NCBI RefSeq assembly: GCF_019430885.1
Contig: NZ_JAHYBZ010000004.1
Location: 62,001-126,000, forward strand
Reading direction: 5' to 3'
Length of the DNA stretch: 64,000 nt
From: Roseomonas alba
Lineage (GTDB): Bacteria > Pseudomonadota > Alphaproteobacteria > Acetobacterales > Acetobacteraceae
A program made the position numbers and the translations under genes. A model generated the notes under the pieces. The model saw only the letters and a program-made list of their open reading frames with translations. It made no database searches and was not told the DNA's origin. Below, piece by piece: positions 22,744-32,372 of the stretch (position 1 is the stretch's first letter; every line of letters begins with the position of its first letter).

Positions 22744-25221
22744 CTAGCGACGGAATTCCGCCTGCTCCACCAGCAGCACCAGTTCCCGCCCCGTCCCCGG
22801 CTCCTTCACCCCGCCCGCGAAACTCAGCGACAGCGCATTCGCCCCGGCCCGCAGCATCAGGTCGAGCACGATCTCCCCCGCCTGCCGTAGACCGGCCCCT
22901 TCGATCGCCACATCGGTCGGCCGGCCGCCATCGACCGTCACGCGCATGGTCTGCTTCGGCACCAGGCAGCGATATCGCAATGTCAGCTGCACCGGCCCGG
23001 CCGCATTGGTCTCCACCACCAGGCTGGCCTGGCGAGCCACCAGCCAGCGCACCCCGGCCGGCACGCCGATGTCGGGGAAGGGTCCCTCGGTCGGGCCGAT
23101 GCCCTTGGAGAGGTCCCAGCGCAGCCGGGGCCCGGCCGCCGGCGGTGGCGGTGACGGAGGCGCGGGCGACGGATCGGCCGGCAGCGCCGATCCCCGATCG
23201 GCCGCCGTCGCCGGGCGGGTGGTGCCGGCCAGGGCATGGGCCTCGGCCGCGATCAGCGTGACCGCCGGGCCTGGCTCGGCCACGAGTTCGAAAGTGGCCT
23301 GCTCGCCCCCACCCCGCAGCACCGCCGGAGGCAACAGCGCAGTGCCGAGCCAGGCGGCCTCTTCTTCGGGCGTCACGCGCAGCCGCGCCACCGCACCGCC
23401 CAGATGCAGCGCGACCACGGGCGGCGCCTCCCCACCCATGCAACGCAGGCGGAAGGCGAGCACGACAGGCCGGTTCGGTATCGCCGCCAATTCCCCGACG
23501 ACGCCCGGCGCCAGCGGCCAGCCACCCTCGGGCGCCGGCGACGTGGTGATGCGCAGCGCGGGCAGCAGCATCGGGTCCTTGGTCCCGATCCCGCCATCGG
23601 CCACCGGCCCCAGCGTCATCCCGGCCACCAGCACACCCAGGTCGCGGGCATCGTTCTGCGGGCGATAGGTGTAAGGCAGGCGCAGCTTCAGCTCGATGCG
23701 CGGCCGCGCCCGTCCGGGCCCGGGCCCGCGCAGGGTCAGCCGCGCGCCGCGGCCATCCCGCCGCCAGCTCTGCGTCACCTCCATGTCCCCTGCCTGCGCC
23801 GCGATGCGGTCGAGCTGATCCGCGCCGAAAAAGGATGCGATGGCGATGTCGAGCTCCCACCCCTCCTCGAAGGGCCAGTCGAAGGCGATGACCGGTTCCT
23901 GCACGGCCCAGCGCATGGCCCGGCCCTCCACCGTCTCCGGCCGGTGCCAACCGCCTTCGAGCTTCGCGAGGTCAATGGCGAGGCTGCGCGGCCGCGCGAC
24001 CAGGCTCGCCGCCGCCTTGTGCCGCACCCAGAGGGCGGCGACCTGGTCGATCAGCGCCGCCGCGCCATTGGCCGCGCGGTAGCGCACCGAGGCCCCCGCC
24101 GATCGCGCGGCCAGTTCCCCGATCCGCGGCAGCGCCGCCGCAAAGCCATCCGCGATGGCGGCCGCGCTGTGGTCGGCATAGGCGACATGGCCCGCGCCCC
24201 AATGCCGCGCCTCGTTCTCCAGCCATGTGCCGGCCGGCACCACCACCGGCGTGCCGAGGCTGATCGCCTCCCACAGCACGCCCGAGGATTTCCGCCGGTA
24301 GAGCACCGGGTCATAGGGAAACAGCGCGATGCCCACGCCGCGCGCGAGCGCGAGATAGGTCTCCGGCGCCAGCCTGCCGCCCGCGAGTTCCAGCGACGGC
24401 ACCGAGGGTGCCAGCGAGGCCAGTGCCTCCGCCGCCGCCTTGGCCTGGCCCCAGGCGGACCCCGCATTCACATGCGCCACCCAGCGCCACTGCGGATGCG
24501 CGGCCGCAAGGCGCGGCACCAGATCCGGCAGCAGCGCAATGCCCTTGTCCGCGCGCGCATCGCCGGCGAACAGCAGTGCGCGGTGCGGGGCGGTGGCCGG
24601 CGAACCCGGCTCCGGCCGGATCGGCAGCGGATGCGGCGGGATCGGCCGGCCGAACAGGGCACTGAACTCGGTCGCGTGCTGGCCGCCGCTGGCAAACAGG
24701 TGGACCGGCGGCCCCTCCTCCTGCGCTGCGCGTTCCGCCAGGCGGTAGAACAGCGCTCGCAGCGGGTCCTCGACCACCTCCCGTCCCAGCGCATCCACCG
24801 CGACGCCCGAGGGAAACATCAGGTGCAGCAGGAACAGCGGCGCCTCGACCGGGTCGAAGCCCTTCATCCAGCCGATATAGCCGGCAAGGTGGTTCTCGGT
24901 GGCGGTCGGCACCAGCACCGCATTGCCCGGCCCGAATTCCGACCGCGGCAGCAGCGCGAGTTCCGCCTGCAGCAGGTCGTTGAAGTGGCGCCAATCGTCC
25001 ATGGCGCCGGTGACCGGGTCGTCATGCAGCTTCGCGTAGGTGCTGGCGGTGAAGTGCGGCAGGATGCGCACCCCCTCGAAGGCCGGCGCGGCGAAGCGGC
25101 GATGGGCGATGATGGTCACGGCCTCGCCACGCGCCCGCGCCTCCCGCGCGATCGCCATGTCATAGGCCAGGTGGTGCCCGGCTTCGCCTTCGAGGTTCGG
25201 ATCGAGGATGACGAGGGCCAT
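22744..25221 (-). CDS. Glycosyltransferase with C-terminal beta-sandwich tail
   Basis: 825 residues. Residues 1-420 look like a GT-B glycosyltransferase (GT4-like): MALVILDPNLEGEAGHHLAYD at the acceptor side, LLFAGDARADKGIALLPDLV at the inter-domain hinge, and the donor-site segment YRRKSSGVLWEAISLGTPVVVP near 350. From about 440 follow two long beta-rich regions. One is introduced by GGWHRPETVEGRAMRWA and one by GIGPTEGPFPDIGVPAGVRW, a motif pair seen in carbohydrate-associated beta-sandwich modules. A proline-rich linker (PSPAPPSPPPPAAGP) separates them. It probably acts on a surface polysaccharide; donor and acceptor are unknown. It starts five bases after the stop of 25227-25769. Confidence 0.85.
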   Translation of the reverse strand: MALVILDPNLEGEAGHHLAYDMAIAREARARGEAVTIIAHRRFAAPAFEGVRILPHFTASTYAKLHDDPVTGAMDDWRHFNDLLQAELALLPRSEFGPGNAVLVPTATENHLAGYIGWMKGFDPVEAPLFLLHLMFPSGVAVDALGREVVEDPLRALFYRLAERAAQEEGPPVHLFASGGQHATEFSALFGRPIPPHPLPIRPEPGSPATAPHRALLFAGDARADKGIALLPDLVPRLAAAHPQWRWVAHVNAGSAWGQAKAAAEALASLAPSVPSLELAGGRLAPETYLALARGVGIALFPYDPVLYRRKSSGVLWEAISLGTPVVVPAGTWLENEARHWGAGHVAYADHSAAAIADGFAAALPRIGELAARSAGASVRYRAANGAAALIDQVAALWVRHKAAASLVARPRSLAIDLAKLEGGWHRPETVEGRAMRWAVQEPVIAFDWPFEEGWELDIAIASFFGADQLDRIAAQAGDMEVTQSWRRDGRGARLTLRGPGPGRARPRIELKLRLPYTYRPQNDARDLGVLVAGMTLGPVADGGIGTKDPMLLPALRITTSPAPEGGWPLAPGVVGELAAIPNRPVVLAFRLRCMGGEAPPVVALHLGGAVARLRVTPEEEAAWLGTALLPPAVLRGGGEQATFELVAEPGPAVTLIAAEAHALAGTTRPATAADRGSALPADPSPAPPSPPPPAAGPRLRWDLSKGIGPTEGPFPDIGVPAGVRWLVARQASLVVETNAAGPVQLTLRYRCLVPKQTMRVTVDGGRPTDVAIEGAGLRQAGEIVLDLMLRAGANALSLSFAGGVKEPGTGRELVLLVEQAEFRR

Positions 25222-25226
25222 GGGAC

Positions 25227-25769
25227 CTATTCGGTGAGGGCGGCGACGAAGGCGCCAAGGGCAGGGCTGCGCGCCAGTGGATGACGCGCGCAATGGACCA
25301 GCAGCGCGGCGACGGCCTGGTGGGTCTCCGGCGCATCCCGGGCCGCGAGCAGCATCTCCGCCGCCACGCCCAACGCCGTGTCGAGCGCCTGCGCGGCCAG
25401 CGCGGCATCGATGCGCGCCTGCCCGGCAGCTAGGGCATAGGCCGGCCGACGCAGCGGCGCCCGGATGGCGCGCGGCGCGAGCAGCGCGAGCGCAGGCGAT
25501 GCCGCGAAGCGCGGCTGGAACACGGCACGCGCACGATGCGGCGCCGCGGGTGCGGCGATGGTGATCGACACGCCGGGCACGGTCTCGACAGCCAGGAAGG
25601 CAGCGCCCGGCAGGGCGACGAAAGCCCGCCGGTCCGGCAGCAGATGCGCGGCGGTGGCGTCGGCCCAGCCCTCGGCGGTGATGGCGACGGCACCCGCGCC
25701 GGGGGCAAGGATCGTCGCGACGACACCCTGCGGAGCCGCACGCCAGGGGAGGTCGAGAATACGGGTCAC
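25227..25769 (-). CDS. Hypothetical protein in the glycosyltransferase operon
   Basis: 180 residues from GTG 25769, reading VTRILDLPWRAAPQGVV. It is alanine-rich (over a quarter), without signal peptide or membrane helix. The first half appears beta-rich and the second half forms alanine-rich helices (QARIDAALAAQALDTALGVAAEM). I recognise no family. It ends five bases before the glycosyltransferase start, so it is very probably cotranscribed and could assist that enzyme. No ATG is available in frame; the GTG fits the first conserved-looking residue but has a poor ribosome-binding site. Confidence 0.6.
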   Translation of the reverse strand: MTRILDLPWRAAPQGVVATILAPGAGAVAITAEGWADATAAHLLPDRRAFVALPGAAFLAVETVPGVSITIAAPAAPHRARAVFQPRFAASPALALLAPRAIRAPLRRPAYALAAGQARIDAALAAQALDTALGVAAEMLLAARDAPETHQAVAALLVHCARHPLARSPALGAFVAALTE

Positions 25770-25873
25770 GCGTGATGCCGAAGGGGCATTGCCCCATGGA
25801 CGCGGAGAGGCGGTGGGGACCCATCGGAGGCCCGCAGGCCTTGCGGACCGGTCCTGTTCTTTCGCTGGGGAAC

Positions 25874-25928
25874 CGAGAGGGGCTTTGCCCCTCTCGGACT
25901 CACCCCACCAAAGGCCGAAAGGCCTTTG
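25874..25928 (+). repeat. Dispersed two-hairpin repeat, family 1, copy C
   Basis: CGAGAGGGGC / GCCCCTCTCG around TTT, then CCAAAGGCC / GGCCTTTG around GAAA, reading plus-ward. It faces copy D across about 390 bases. The gap 25770-26385 contains only this pair and non-coding sequence. Confidence 0.8.
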
Positions 25929-26320
25929 CAAACCTCAACTTGGCGCGGCGCACCACCGGCAGAACAACGCCGGAACCCGCCCTTGCGCCCGCAAGGCGCT
26001 CGGTGAGGGCAGCAAGGCCGTCGCGCCCGGCACCCGAAGACTGCAGTCCGGGATGCCCGGCTTTCAGGGGCCCGATTGATCTGGCCCTGCGGGGTGAATG
26101 CGAACCCGGCCAGGATGGTTTGGACGGACAAAGCTGCTCCAACCGCGACGGCGCCAATGGCCGGTTTACCAGGAAGACCCTGGAAAGCCTCGCCCCCGCG
26201 CCAGGCGCGGTCACGGCGCTCAAGGCTTTGACCGAGGGAATCGGGCCGCCGGCGCACATCGCTCCGCACGCCCCGCGACGCGCTGACGCAACGGTCCCGC
26301 CCACCGCCAGGTATCGGTTT

Positions 26321-26366
26321 CCAAAGGCCCTGCGGCCTTTGGTGGGGAGGGGCAAAGCCCCTCCCC
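26321..26366 (-). repeat. Dispersed two-hairpin repeat, family 1, copy D
   Basis: On the minus strand it begins 19 bases after the stop of the tandem glycosyltransferase: GGGGAGGGGC / GCCCCTCCCC, then CCAAAGGCC / GGCCTTTGG. The outer sequence GCCAGGTATCGGTTTCC is identical to copy B. Confidence 0.8.
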
Positions 26367-26385
26367 GGCCTGTCATGCCCGACCC

Positions 26386-28959
26386 TCACGACCCCAACCC
26401 CGCATACACCGCCGCGTGCAGCGCCCCGACCCGCCGCCAGTCCAGTGCTTCCGCCCGCGCCCGCGCCGCCCGCCCCAATGCCGCCGCCACGGTGGGATCG
26501 GCCGCGAGGCCCAGCACCGCATCCGCCAAGCCCCGCGCATCCCCGCGCGGCACCAGCCGTGCTGTGTCCCCCGTCATTTCCGCAACGCCGCCGACATCAG
26601 TGCTGACCACGGGCCGACCGCAGGCCAGGGCTTCCAGGATCGCGTTGTTGGCCGTGGCGTCGTGAAGCGGCAGCAGCAGGGCATCCGTGTCGCGGAAGGC
26701 CTGGCGCAGGGCTTCGTCGGTCAACCCGGCCTCGACGATTACGCCGGGCGGCGTGTCGGGCGGCGGGTTGGGCGTGATCAGGCGCAGCCGTGCATCGAGG
26801 CCCGCCTGGCGCAGCAGGGTCAGGGCGGCAAATGCGCTGGCGTGGTCGCGCAGCCAATGACCGACCGAGAGAAGCCGGAAACCGTCACCCGGCGCGCGCG
26901 GCCCGGGCGTGAAGAAATCGGTGTCGATGCCGTGCGGGACGACGTGGATGCGTGCGGGATCGACATGGTCGGCGAAGGCGGGCCGCTGGGCTTCGCAGAG
27001 CAGGATCACGGCATCCAGCGCGCCGAGCAGCGATGCGTTCAGCATGCGGCCCAGCACGGCGGCGGGCTGGTGGAAAGTCGCCGCCATGGCCGGGCGCTTC
27101 CCGCCGGCGAAGAGCCAGCCCGGCAGCCGCGGCAGCAGCCATAGGGAAAGCTCGCCATCCACGGCGTGGATGATGTCCGCGGGTGTCGCGGCACAGGCCG
27201 CGAGCAGTTCGGCCTCGGCGAGCCAGGCGTTGCCCTGCTGGCCGAAGGCCTGGGCACCGAGCAGCCGGCCCCAGGCGCGGTAATCCTCGGCGCGCTCGCC
27301 GGCCAGTGCGGCGCCGAGCGGCGTCGCGCGGATCTCGGCGTCGATGCCGGCGGGCAGATGGCGCAGGAACTGATAGGGGCCGGAACGCGCCCCGTGATGG
27401 ATGTGGCGCGTATGCAGGGCGAGCAGCCGCCGTGTCCCGGGCGCCGCCGGTTCGGGCGGCGGCACGGTGAGGCCGGCCACCGCCTCGCCCCCTTCCCGGC
27501 GCAGCAGCAGGTTCGCCGGGAAGCGCAGGAAGGCCGCGCCGGGCCGGGCCGAGACCGGCACCGGCGCCCGCCCGAAGGCGTGCAGTGCGCGGGCATGCGT
27601 CGCGACATCGGGCGCGGTCAGGTGCTGCGGCGGGGCGATGTCCTCATACAGCGCGGCGAGCTGCGCGCCGATCACCGGCAGCGCGTTCTCGGCCTCGACC
27701 TGCGCGCGGGCGCTCGCGCGCAGCCCGACATCGCCGTGATGCTGCGCGACGAAGCGCAACAGCGTCGCGGCCAGCGCCTCGGCCTCGGCGGCGGGGGCGA
27801 CGAGGCCGCTCGTCCCCTCGCGCACCATTTCCGGCAGGCCGCCGACCGGCGTGACGAGACAGGGCGTGCCGCAGGCCAGCGCCTCCAGCGTGATGTTGGG
27901 GTAATTGTCCTCGAGCGAGGGAATGCAGGCGAGGTCGGCCGCGCCCAGGATGTCGGCGAGCACCGCATCGTCGCTCACCTCCCCGAAGGCGAGGGTCGTC
28001 AGCCCCTCCCAGCCCGGCAGCGGAGAACGGCCGAAACCCGCCAGGGCCAGGCGCGCGCCGGGCGCCAGCGCGGCGGCGAGGCGGCCATCCTCATGCAGCC
28101 GGCGCAGCGCCTCGATGAGGATGGCGCCACCCTTGCGCCGCTCGCGATTGTCGAAGGCGCCAAGGACCAGCAGCAGGTCGTCCGGGCCGATGCCGAAGGC
28201 GGCGCGCAGCGCCGCGCGGTCGGCGCGCGGGGCGAAGGCCTCGGTCTCGATCGGATTGGGAATGACGGCGATGCGGCAGCCGCCGAGGATCGCGCTCTCC
28301 GCCGCCCGCGCGGCCATCCAGCGCGAGGGCGCGACCACCACCGGCCCCGGCGCGGACCAGGCCGCGCGCTTCTCGGTGAAGGCGTTTGGCACCAGCGACC
28401 AGGCATCATGAAGCTGCGGGCAGGTCAGGCAGGCGCTGCGATACTGCTCGCAGCCCGCCGGATAATGGCACCCGCCCGTCATCGGCCAGAGGTCGTGCAG
28501 CGTCCAGACCACCGCGCGGCCGCTGGCGAGCCAGCGCCGCAGCAGCGCCGGCGGCATCGACCACGATGTCCAGTGCAAATGCAGGATGTCCGCAGCGGCA
28601 ATCAGCGCCTGACGATCGAGCGCGAGGCCCGGATGCGCCATGGACAGCAGCGTGTTCGTCGCATCGCTGCGCGCGGTCTGAAGCACGCCCCACTGCACGC
28701 GGTCCCGCAGCACGGCGGCGAGGGCCGCCTCGGCCGGATCCTCCGCGGCGGTCGGCTGCAGCACCACGTCGTCGGGGGCCGAGGCTTCGCCCTCGGCGAA
28801 GGTGAAGGCCGACAACAGCCCGGCCGAACGCGCCGCAAGATGCGCCCGGCGTCCTGCGCGCCCCGCGCCGCCGGCAGCACCCGTGCTGAGATGGACGACG
28901 GTCCTTGCCAAGCCAGAGGCCCCGCTTTCCCCGAATCCGCGGCCCCGGTCGCACCGCAC
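26386..28959 (-). CDS. Tandem double glycosyltransferase (two GT4-like units)
   Basis: 857 residues containing two glycosyltransferase units. The first (about 20-430) has VVHLSTGAAGGAGRAG, ILHLHWTSWSMP, VVVAPSRWMA, RRKGGAILIEAL and the donor site CIPSLEDNYPNITLEALACG. The second (about 490-850) has IIHAVDGELSLWLLPRLPGW, HVVPHGIDTDFFTPG, LLSVGHWLRDH and NNAILEALACGRPVVSTDVGG. Fusions of two GT-B enzymes often add consecutive sugars to one glycan. The start is uncertain: ATG 28959 is given, but similarity begins only near residue 18 and TTG 28911 is possible. It diverges from the sulfotransferase at 29132. Sugar and acceptor are unknown. Confidence 0.9.
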   Translation of the reverse strand: MRCDRGRGFGESGASGLARTVVHLSTGAAGGAGRAGRRAHLAARSAGLLSAFTFAEGEASAPDDVVLQPTAAEDPAEAALAAVLRDRVQWGVLQTARSDATNTLLSMAHPGLALDRQALIAAADILHLHWTSWSMPPALLRRWLASGRAVVWTLHDLWPMTGGCHYPAGCEQYRSACLTCPQLHDAWSLVPNAFTEKRAAWSAPGPVVVAPSRWMAARAAESAILGGCRIAVIPNPIETEAFAPRADRAALRAAFGIGPDDLLLVLGAFDNRERRKGGAILIEALRRLHEDGRLAAALAPGARLALAGFGRSPLPGWEGLTTLAFGEVSDDAVLADILGAADLACIPSLEDNYPNITLEALACGTPCLVTPVGGLPEMVREGTSGLVAPAAEAEALAATLLRFVAQHHGDVGLRASARAQVEAENALPVIGAQLAALYEDIAPPQHLTAPDVATHARALHAFGRAPVPVSARPGAAFLRFPANLLLRREGGEAVAGLTVPPPEPAAPGTRRLLALHTRHIHHGARSGPYQFLRHLPAGIDAEIRATPLGAALAGERAEDYRAWGRLLGAQAFGQQGNAWLAEAELLAACAATPADIIHAVDGELSLWLLPRLPGWLFAGGKRPAMAATFHQPAAVLGRMLNASLLGALDAVILLCEAQRPAFADHVDPARIHVVPHGIDTDFFTPGPRAPGDGFRLLSVGHWLRDHASAFAALTLLRQAGLDARLRLITPNPPPDTPPGVIVEAGLTDEALRQAFRDTDALLLPLHDATANNAILEALACGRPVVSTDVGGVAEMTGDTARLVPRGDARGLADAVLGLAADPTVAAALGRAARARAEALDWRRVGALHAAVYAGLGS

Positions 28960-29131
28960 CGCATCCGCGCATATCGCGGGTGCAGCACCACGGGCCCTAA
29001 CCTCCCGGGCCGACCGGCGTCAAGCGGCGGCCGGTGCTTCCGCTGCCGCCGGTGCCATGCGATCCTGTGACGCTTTGTTCACCAGCGGGGCCGTGCCGGA
29101 CGTCGCGCGGGCCGTCACCTCGGGAGACACC

Positions 29132-29971
29132 GTGTTGAAACTGCCGGAGACCCTCGCCGCGCGCACCATCGTCACCATCGCGACCCAACGCAGCGGGACC
29201 AAGGCCTTCGCGCAGTCGCTGAACAGCGGGGAACTGGTGCGTTCCGCCTACGAGATCTTCCTGCCCAACAATCCGGCCGGCAGCATCACCCGCGCCTTCG
29301 TCGCGCATCTCGGCAAGAATCCCGACTTCGCCTTCTCGCCCGAGGAGCTGAACGCCTTCCTCGATGAATTCTTCACGACGCTGCACGGGTCGACCGACCG
29401 CGACTGGCTGCACTTCGACGTGATGTACGACAATCTCGGCGTGCTCTCGACGCTATGGACCTACCCGATCGGGCTGCCGTGGCGGAACTTCCTGATGGGG
29501 TATTTCCGCTCCCGCGGCTTCCTCGTGCTGCATTTGGTGCGCGAGGACATCCTGGAATGCTTCGCAAGCAACATCATCGCGCAGACGCGCAACCTCTATC
29601 ACACCGACAAGGACATCGGCGGACAGGAGGAAGCGCCGATCACGCTCGATCCCGAACGCGCGCTGCACTACGTGATGCCGGTGATGCGCACGCGCGAGCT
29701 GGTGCGCGAGGCCTTCCGCCCCAGCAAGCGCTGCATCGAGCTGACCTATCCGCACTTCATCGACGGCGACCGCATCGCCGAGGCCGCGGTGCAGAAGATC
29801 GCCGCCGCGATGGGCCTCAGCGCCGAAGATGCGGCGCGCCTTTTCGGCCCCATCCGCATGCGGCCCACCGCACCCGACAAGCGCAGGCTGATCAGCAATT
29901 ACGACGAGGTCGCCGCCCATCTTGCGCCGTCGCTGGCGAAGCTCGCGGAACCACGCGGGCCGCGCTGGTAG
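29132..29971 (+). CDS. Sulfotransferase-like protein
   Basis: 279 residues. The N-terminal strand and loop TIVTIATQRSGTKAFAQSL match the 5'-phosphosulfate-binding P-loop of PAPS-dependent sulfotransferases (residues 12-30). LVLHLVREDILECFASNII near 135-155 corresponds to the 3'-phosphate-binding region (RxxxxxxxS-type). The rest is helical, as in the Stf0-like group. Such enzymes transfer sulfate from PAPS to a sugar or lipid hydroxyl in the cytoplasm. GTG 29132 is preferred because GGGAG lies six bases upstream; ATG 29057 would add 25 residues of low-complexity sequence. Eight bases separate its stop from the next gene, so they form a transcript. Confidence 0.8.
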   Translation: MLKLPETLAARTIVTIATQRSGTKAFAQSLNSGELVRSAYEIFLPNNPAGSITRAFVAHLGKNPDFAFSPEELNAFLDEFFTTLHGSTDRDWLHFDVMYDNLGVLSTLWTYPIGLPWRNFLMGYFRSRGFLVLHLVREDILECFASNIIAQTRNLYHTDKDIGGQEEAPITLDPERALHYVMPVMRTRELVREAFRPSKRCIELTYPHFIDGDRIAEAAVQKIAAAMGLSAEDAARLFGPIRMRPTAPDKRRLISNYDEVAAHLAPSLAKLAEPRGPRW

Positions 29972-29979
29972 GCGCCGCC

Positions 29980-31314
29980 ATGGACAGCCTGCTCGCGGCG
30001 ACGCTGGCGGCCGTCAATCCGGCCGGCTGGCCGGTGCGCCGGATCGACCGGCCGGGCCCGCCGCCGGCGGCCGACGGCCCAGCGATCCTGATCATCCCCG
30101 ACTCGAACGACCCGGCCTTCGATCGCACCCGGCGCGGCCTCGTCGAGATCGGCGTGATCGGCGGCCCGCATCCGGTCTGGATCGGCGCGACCGAGCCCCC
30201 GCCCCTGCCGGCCGGCGACAACGGCGCGCTCGTCATCTCCTTCTACACGCGCGCCACCCGCTACGAGGCCTTCGCGGAAAGGCTGCGCGAGAGCCTCGAC
30301 CGCCAGGGCGTGGGCTACGAACTCATCGGCCTCGACGTGCCTGGCACCTGGGAGATGGTCTGCGCCTTCAAGGCCGAATTCATCCGCGAGCAATGGGGCC
30401 GAACCGACCGGCCCGTCATCTGGCTCGACGCCGATGCGACGCTGGTGGCGCCCCTCGGGCTGCTTGCGGCGCCGGGGGTCGATTTCGCCATCGCCAAGCA
30501 TGGCGGCTGGAAATTCTCGGCCGGCTCCATCTTGTTCGGCCGCAGCGCCGCGGCCGAGGCATTGCTGGACCGCTGGGTGCTGCGCTGCCGGGCCGACCCC
30601 CTGATGTGGGACCAGAACCACCTGGACGCGGCCTGGGCGGATGTCTCGGCCGCCATGCCGCTGGTCACGCGCTGGCTGCCGCCGAGCTACTTCGCCATCT
30701 GGGACAGTTACGACGCCGCCCGGTTCGGGCCGCCCGTGGTGATGCAGCACCAGGCCTCCCGCGGCGAGGCCGGCGCGGGACGCAAGAAGGAAGCGCCGCC
30801 CCCACAGCCGGAAGAGTTGCGCAATGACCGGCGCAACAGCCGCTGGCGGCGCGGCGACGAAAGCCGGTTCAACGGCGTGCCGGAACGCGCGCCGGTTTCA
30901 CCATCCCTGGGCCGGCAGATTCTCCGGCTGGCCGAGGGCGGGCTGCCGCTGGTCGACATCGGGTGTGGCGCCGGTGACTTGGCCCGCAGCTTTCCCCCTG
31001 GCAGCTATATCGGCGCCGACACGCGGCCCGAGGCGCTCCTCGCCGCCCGCAGCGCCATGCCCGATCGGACCTGGCGTGTGCTGATGGAGGAATACCCCTT
31101 CCCGGCCGGAGGCTCCGTGCTGCTGCTGGATCTGCTCGGCCAGGTCGGCGCCGCGGCACAGGCGGAAATCCTGGCGCGCGCCGCAGCCGCCGCACCACGG
31201 CTGATCCTGTGCGACCGGCCAGGGCTCGCCGAGGTCTGCACCGCCGCCGGATGGCGGGTGGTGTCACAGGAGGCGGCGGAAGACGGACGCGACGCGGTGG
31301 TGCTGAACCGGTGA
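29980..31314 (+). CDS. Glycosyltransferase-methyltransferase fusion
   Basis: 444 residues. Residues 1-260 resemble a GT-A nucleotide-diphospho-sugar transferase: a DxD-type motif VIWLDADATLVAP near 145-157, then IAKHGGWKFSAGSILFGRS and WDQNHLDAAW. Residues 300-444 are a small SAM-dependent methyltransferase with LVDIGCGAGDLARSF (motif I, about 325) and YIGADTRPEAL (motif II). The linker is charged (GRKKEAPPPQPEELRNDRR). A transferase that also methylates its sugar or cap is a plausible role, for instance ending glycan chains; that is inference. It follows the sulfotransferase by eight bases and is followed by repeat copy E. Confidence 0.82.
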   Translation: MDSLLAATLAAVNPAGWPVRRIDRPGPPPAADGPAILIIPDSNDPAFDRTRRGLVEIGVIGGPHPVWIGATEPPPLPAGDNGALVISFYTRATRYEAFAERLRESLDRQGVGYELIGLDVPGTWEMVCAFKAEFIREQWGRTDRPVIWLDADATLVAPLGLLAAPGVDFAIAKHGGWKFSAGSILFGRSAAAEALLDRWVLRCRADPLMWDQNHLDAAWADVSAAMPLVTRWLPPSYFAIWDSYDAARFGPPVVMQHQASRGEAGAGRKKEAPPPQPEELRNDRRNSRWRRGDESRFNGVPERAPVSPSLGRQILRLAEGGLPLVDIGCGAGDLARSFPPGSYIGADTRPEALLAARSAMPDRTWRVLMEEYPFPAGGSVLLLDLLGQVGAAAQAEILARAAAAAPRLILCDRPGLAEVCTAAGWRVVSQEAAEDGRDAVVLNR

Positions 31315-31317
31315 GGT

Positions 31318-31377
31318 CCGGAGAGGGGCGCCGCCCCTCTCCGGACCTCACCCCGCCAAAGGCCGAAAGGCCTTTGG
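31318..31377 (+). repeat. Dispersed two-hairpin repeat, family 1, copy E
   Basis: It starts three bases after the stop of the transferase-methyltransferase gene: CCGGAGAGGGGC / GCCCCTCTCCGG around GCC, then CCAAAGGCC / GGCCTTTGG around GAAA. The polarity is the same as copies B, D and F relative to the gene end. The rest of the gap to 31625 shows nothing coding. Confidence 0.82.
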
Positions 31378-31625
31378 AAACCTCGATTTGCCGCTCGGCG
31401 CCACTGTCGGAATCAGGGCGAAGCACGCTCCTGCGCACCAGGCCGGCCGAAAGGGGAACGGAATCCCCGCGCCTCACCATGCCAAGCGACGGTTTCCGAA
31501 GGTCGTGGGCGATGGGTTCCCGAGGACTTGCGTGGCGACATCCTCAGCATGCCATGACGGGGTGGATTGGAGAGGCAACGCCTTTCCCGTCCCGCCCGCC
31601 ACCACGATCAGCGGGGCGACGCCGC

Positions 31626-32372
31626 TTACGGCGCTGCCTCGCCCTCGTCTGCCTCCGTGTCCTCGGTCGGCCCGGCCTGCAACCGCCGCACCACCGTATC
31701 GTGGCGGCGCAACCGCAGCGCCACCTCGTCCAGGATCGGCCCGGCGACGCCGTCCAGTTCGGCGATGCGCGCGACGCGGCGGAACAGGTTGTCGATCATG
31801 TCGCCGCCCGGCTTGAACACGGTCATGCCATCGAACAGTTCGACGCCCCGCGGTCCGCGTGGCCGCTCGCCGACCGACGCCCGGCGGCGCTCGGTCTCCG
31901 CCAGTTTGGCGAGGTTCGCCAGCACCGTGCCGTTCAGCGCGACGGCTCGCTGCGTCGGCGTCTCCCCGAAATCGACCAGCGTGTCACAGGCCGACACCAG
32001 CCAGCGCAGCGACAGCTCCCGACGGAGGAAATCGCACTCCTCCCGCCACAGGCGCAGATAGAGCGGCAGGAAATGCGCGACCGCCACCTTGCGCCGCAAC
32101 GCCACGACGAAGCCTGCGTGCAGCGGCAGCAGCTCGCTGCGGCCGACGAACTCGCTGCGCAACTCGTTCATATGGTCGAAGAAGTCGGCGCGGCGCCCGC
32201 CGAAGACGGCGCGGCGGCGCTCCCCACGCGTGAAGGCGTTCTCGACCGCCGCGACGGGCATGTCCCGTAGGGCGGCGAAATCGATGTCGCTCGCGGCGAA
32301 GGCGCGAGGGTCGCGCCGGGACGATGTGCTGACCCCGTCGCGCGGCCTGGCGGGGTCCGGCGCCTCAGCCAA
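31626..32372 (-). CDS. Hypothetical protein following the sulfotransferase
   Basis: About 248 residues if translation begins at TTG 32372, which overlaps the sulfotransferase stop by eight bases; no ATG lies before residue 37 in frame. The recognisable part starts at DIDFAALRDMPVAAVENAF and is mostly helical: GERRRAVFGGRRADFFDHM, FLPLYLRLWREECDFLRREL, LRWLVSACDTLVDFGETPTQR and FKPGGDMIDNLFRRV. There is no signal peptide or membrane helix. I do not recognise the family. Overlap with the sulfotransferase suggests coupled translation and a shared job, perhaps a partner in glycan modification. Confidence 0.65.
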   Translation of the reverse strand: MAEAPDPARPRDGVSTSSRRDPRAFAASDIDFAALRDMPVAAVENAFTRGERRRAVFGGRRADFFDHMNELRSEFVGRSELLPLHAGFVVALRRKVAVAHFLPLYLRLWREECDFLRRELSLRWLVSACDTLVDFGETPTQRAVALNGTVLANLAKLAETERRRASVGERPRGPRGVELFDGMTVFKPGGDMIDNLFRRVARIAELDGVAGPILDEVALRLRRHDTVVRRLQAGPTEDTEADEGEAAP

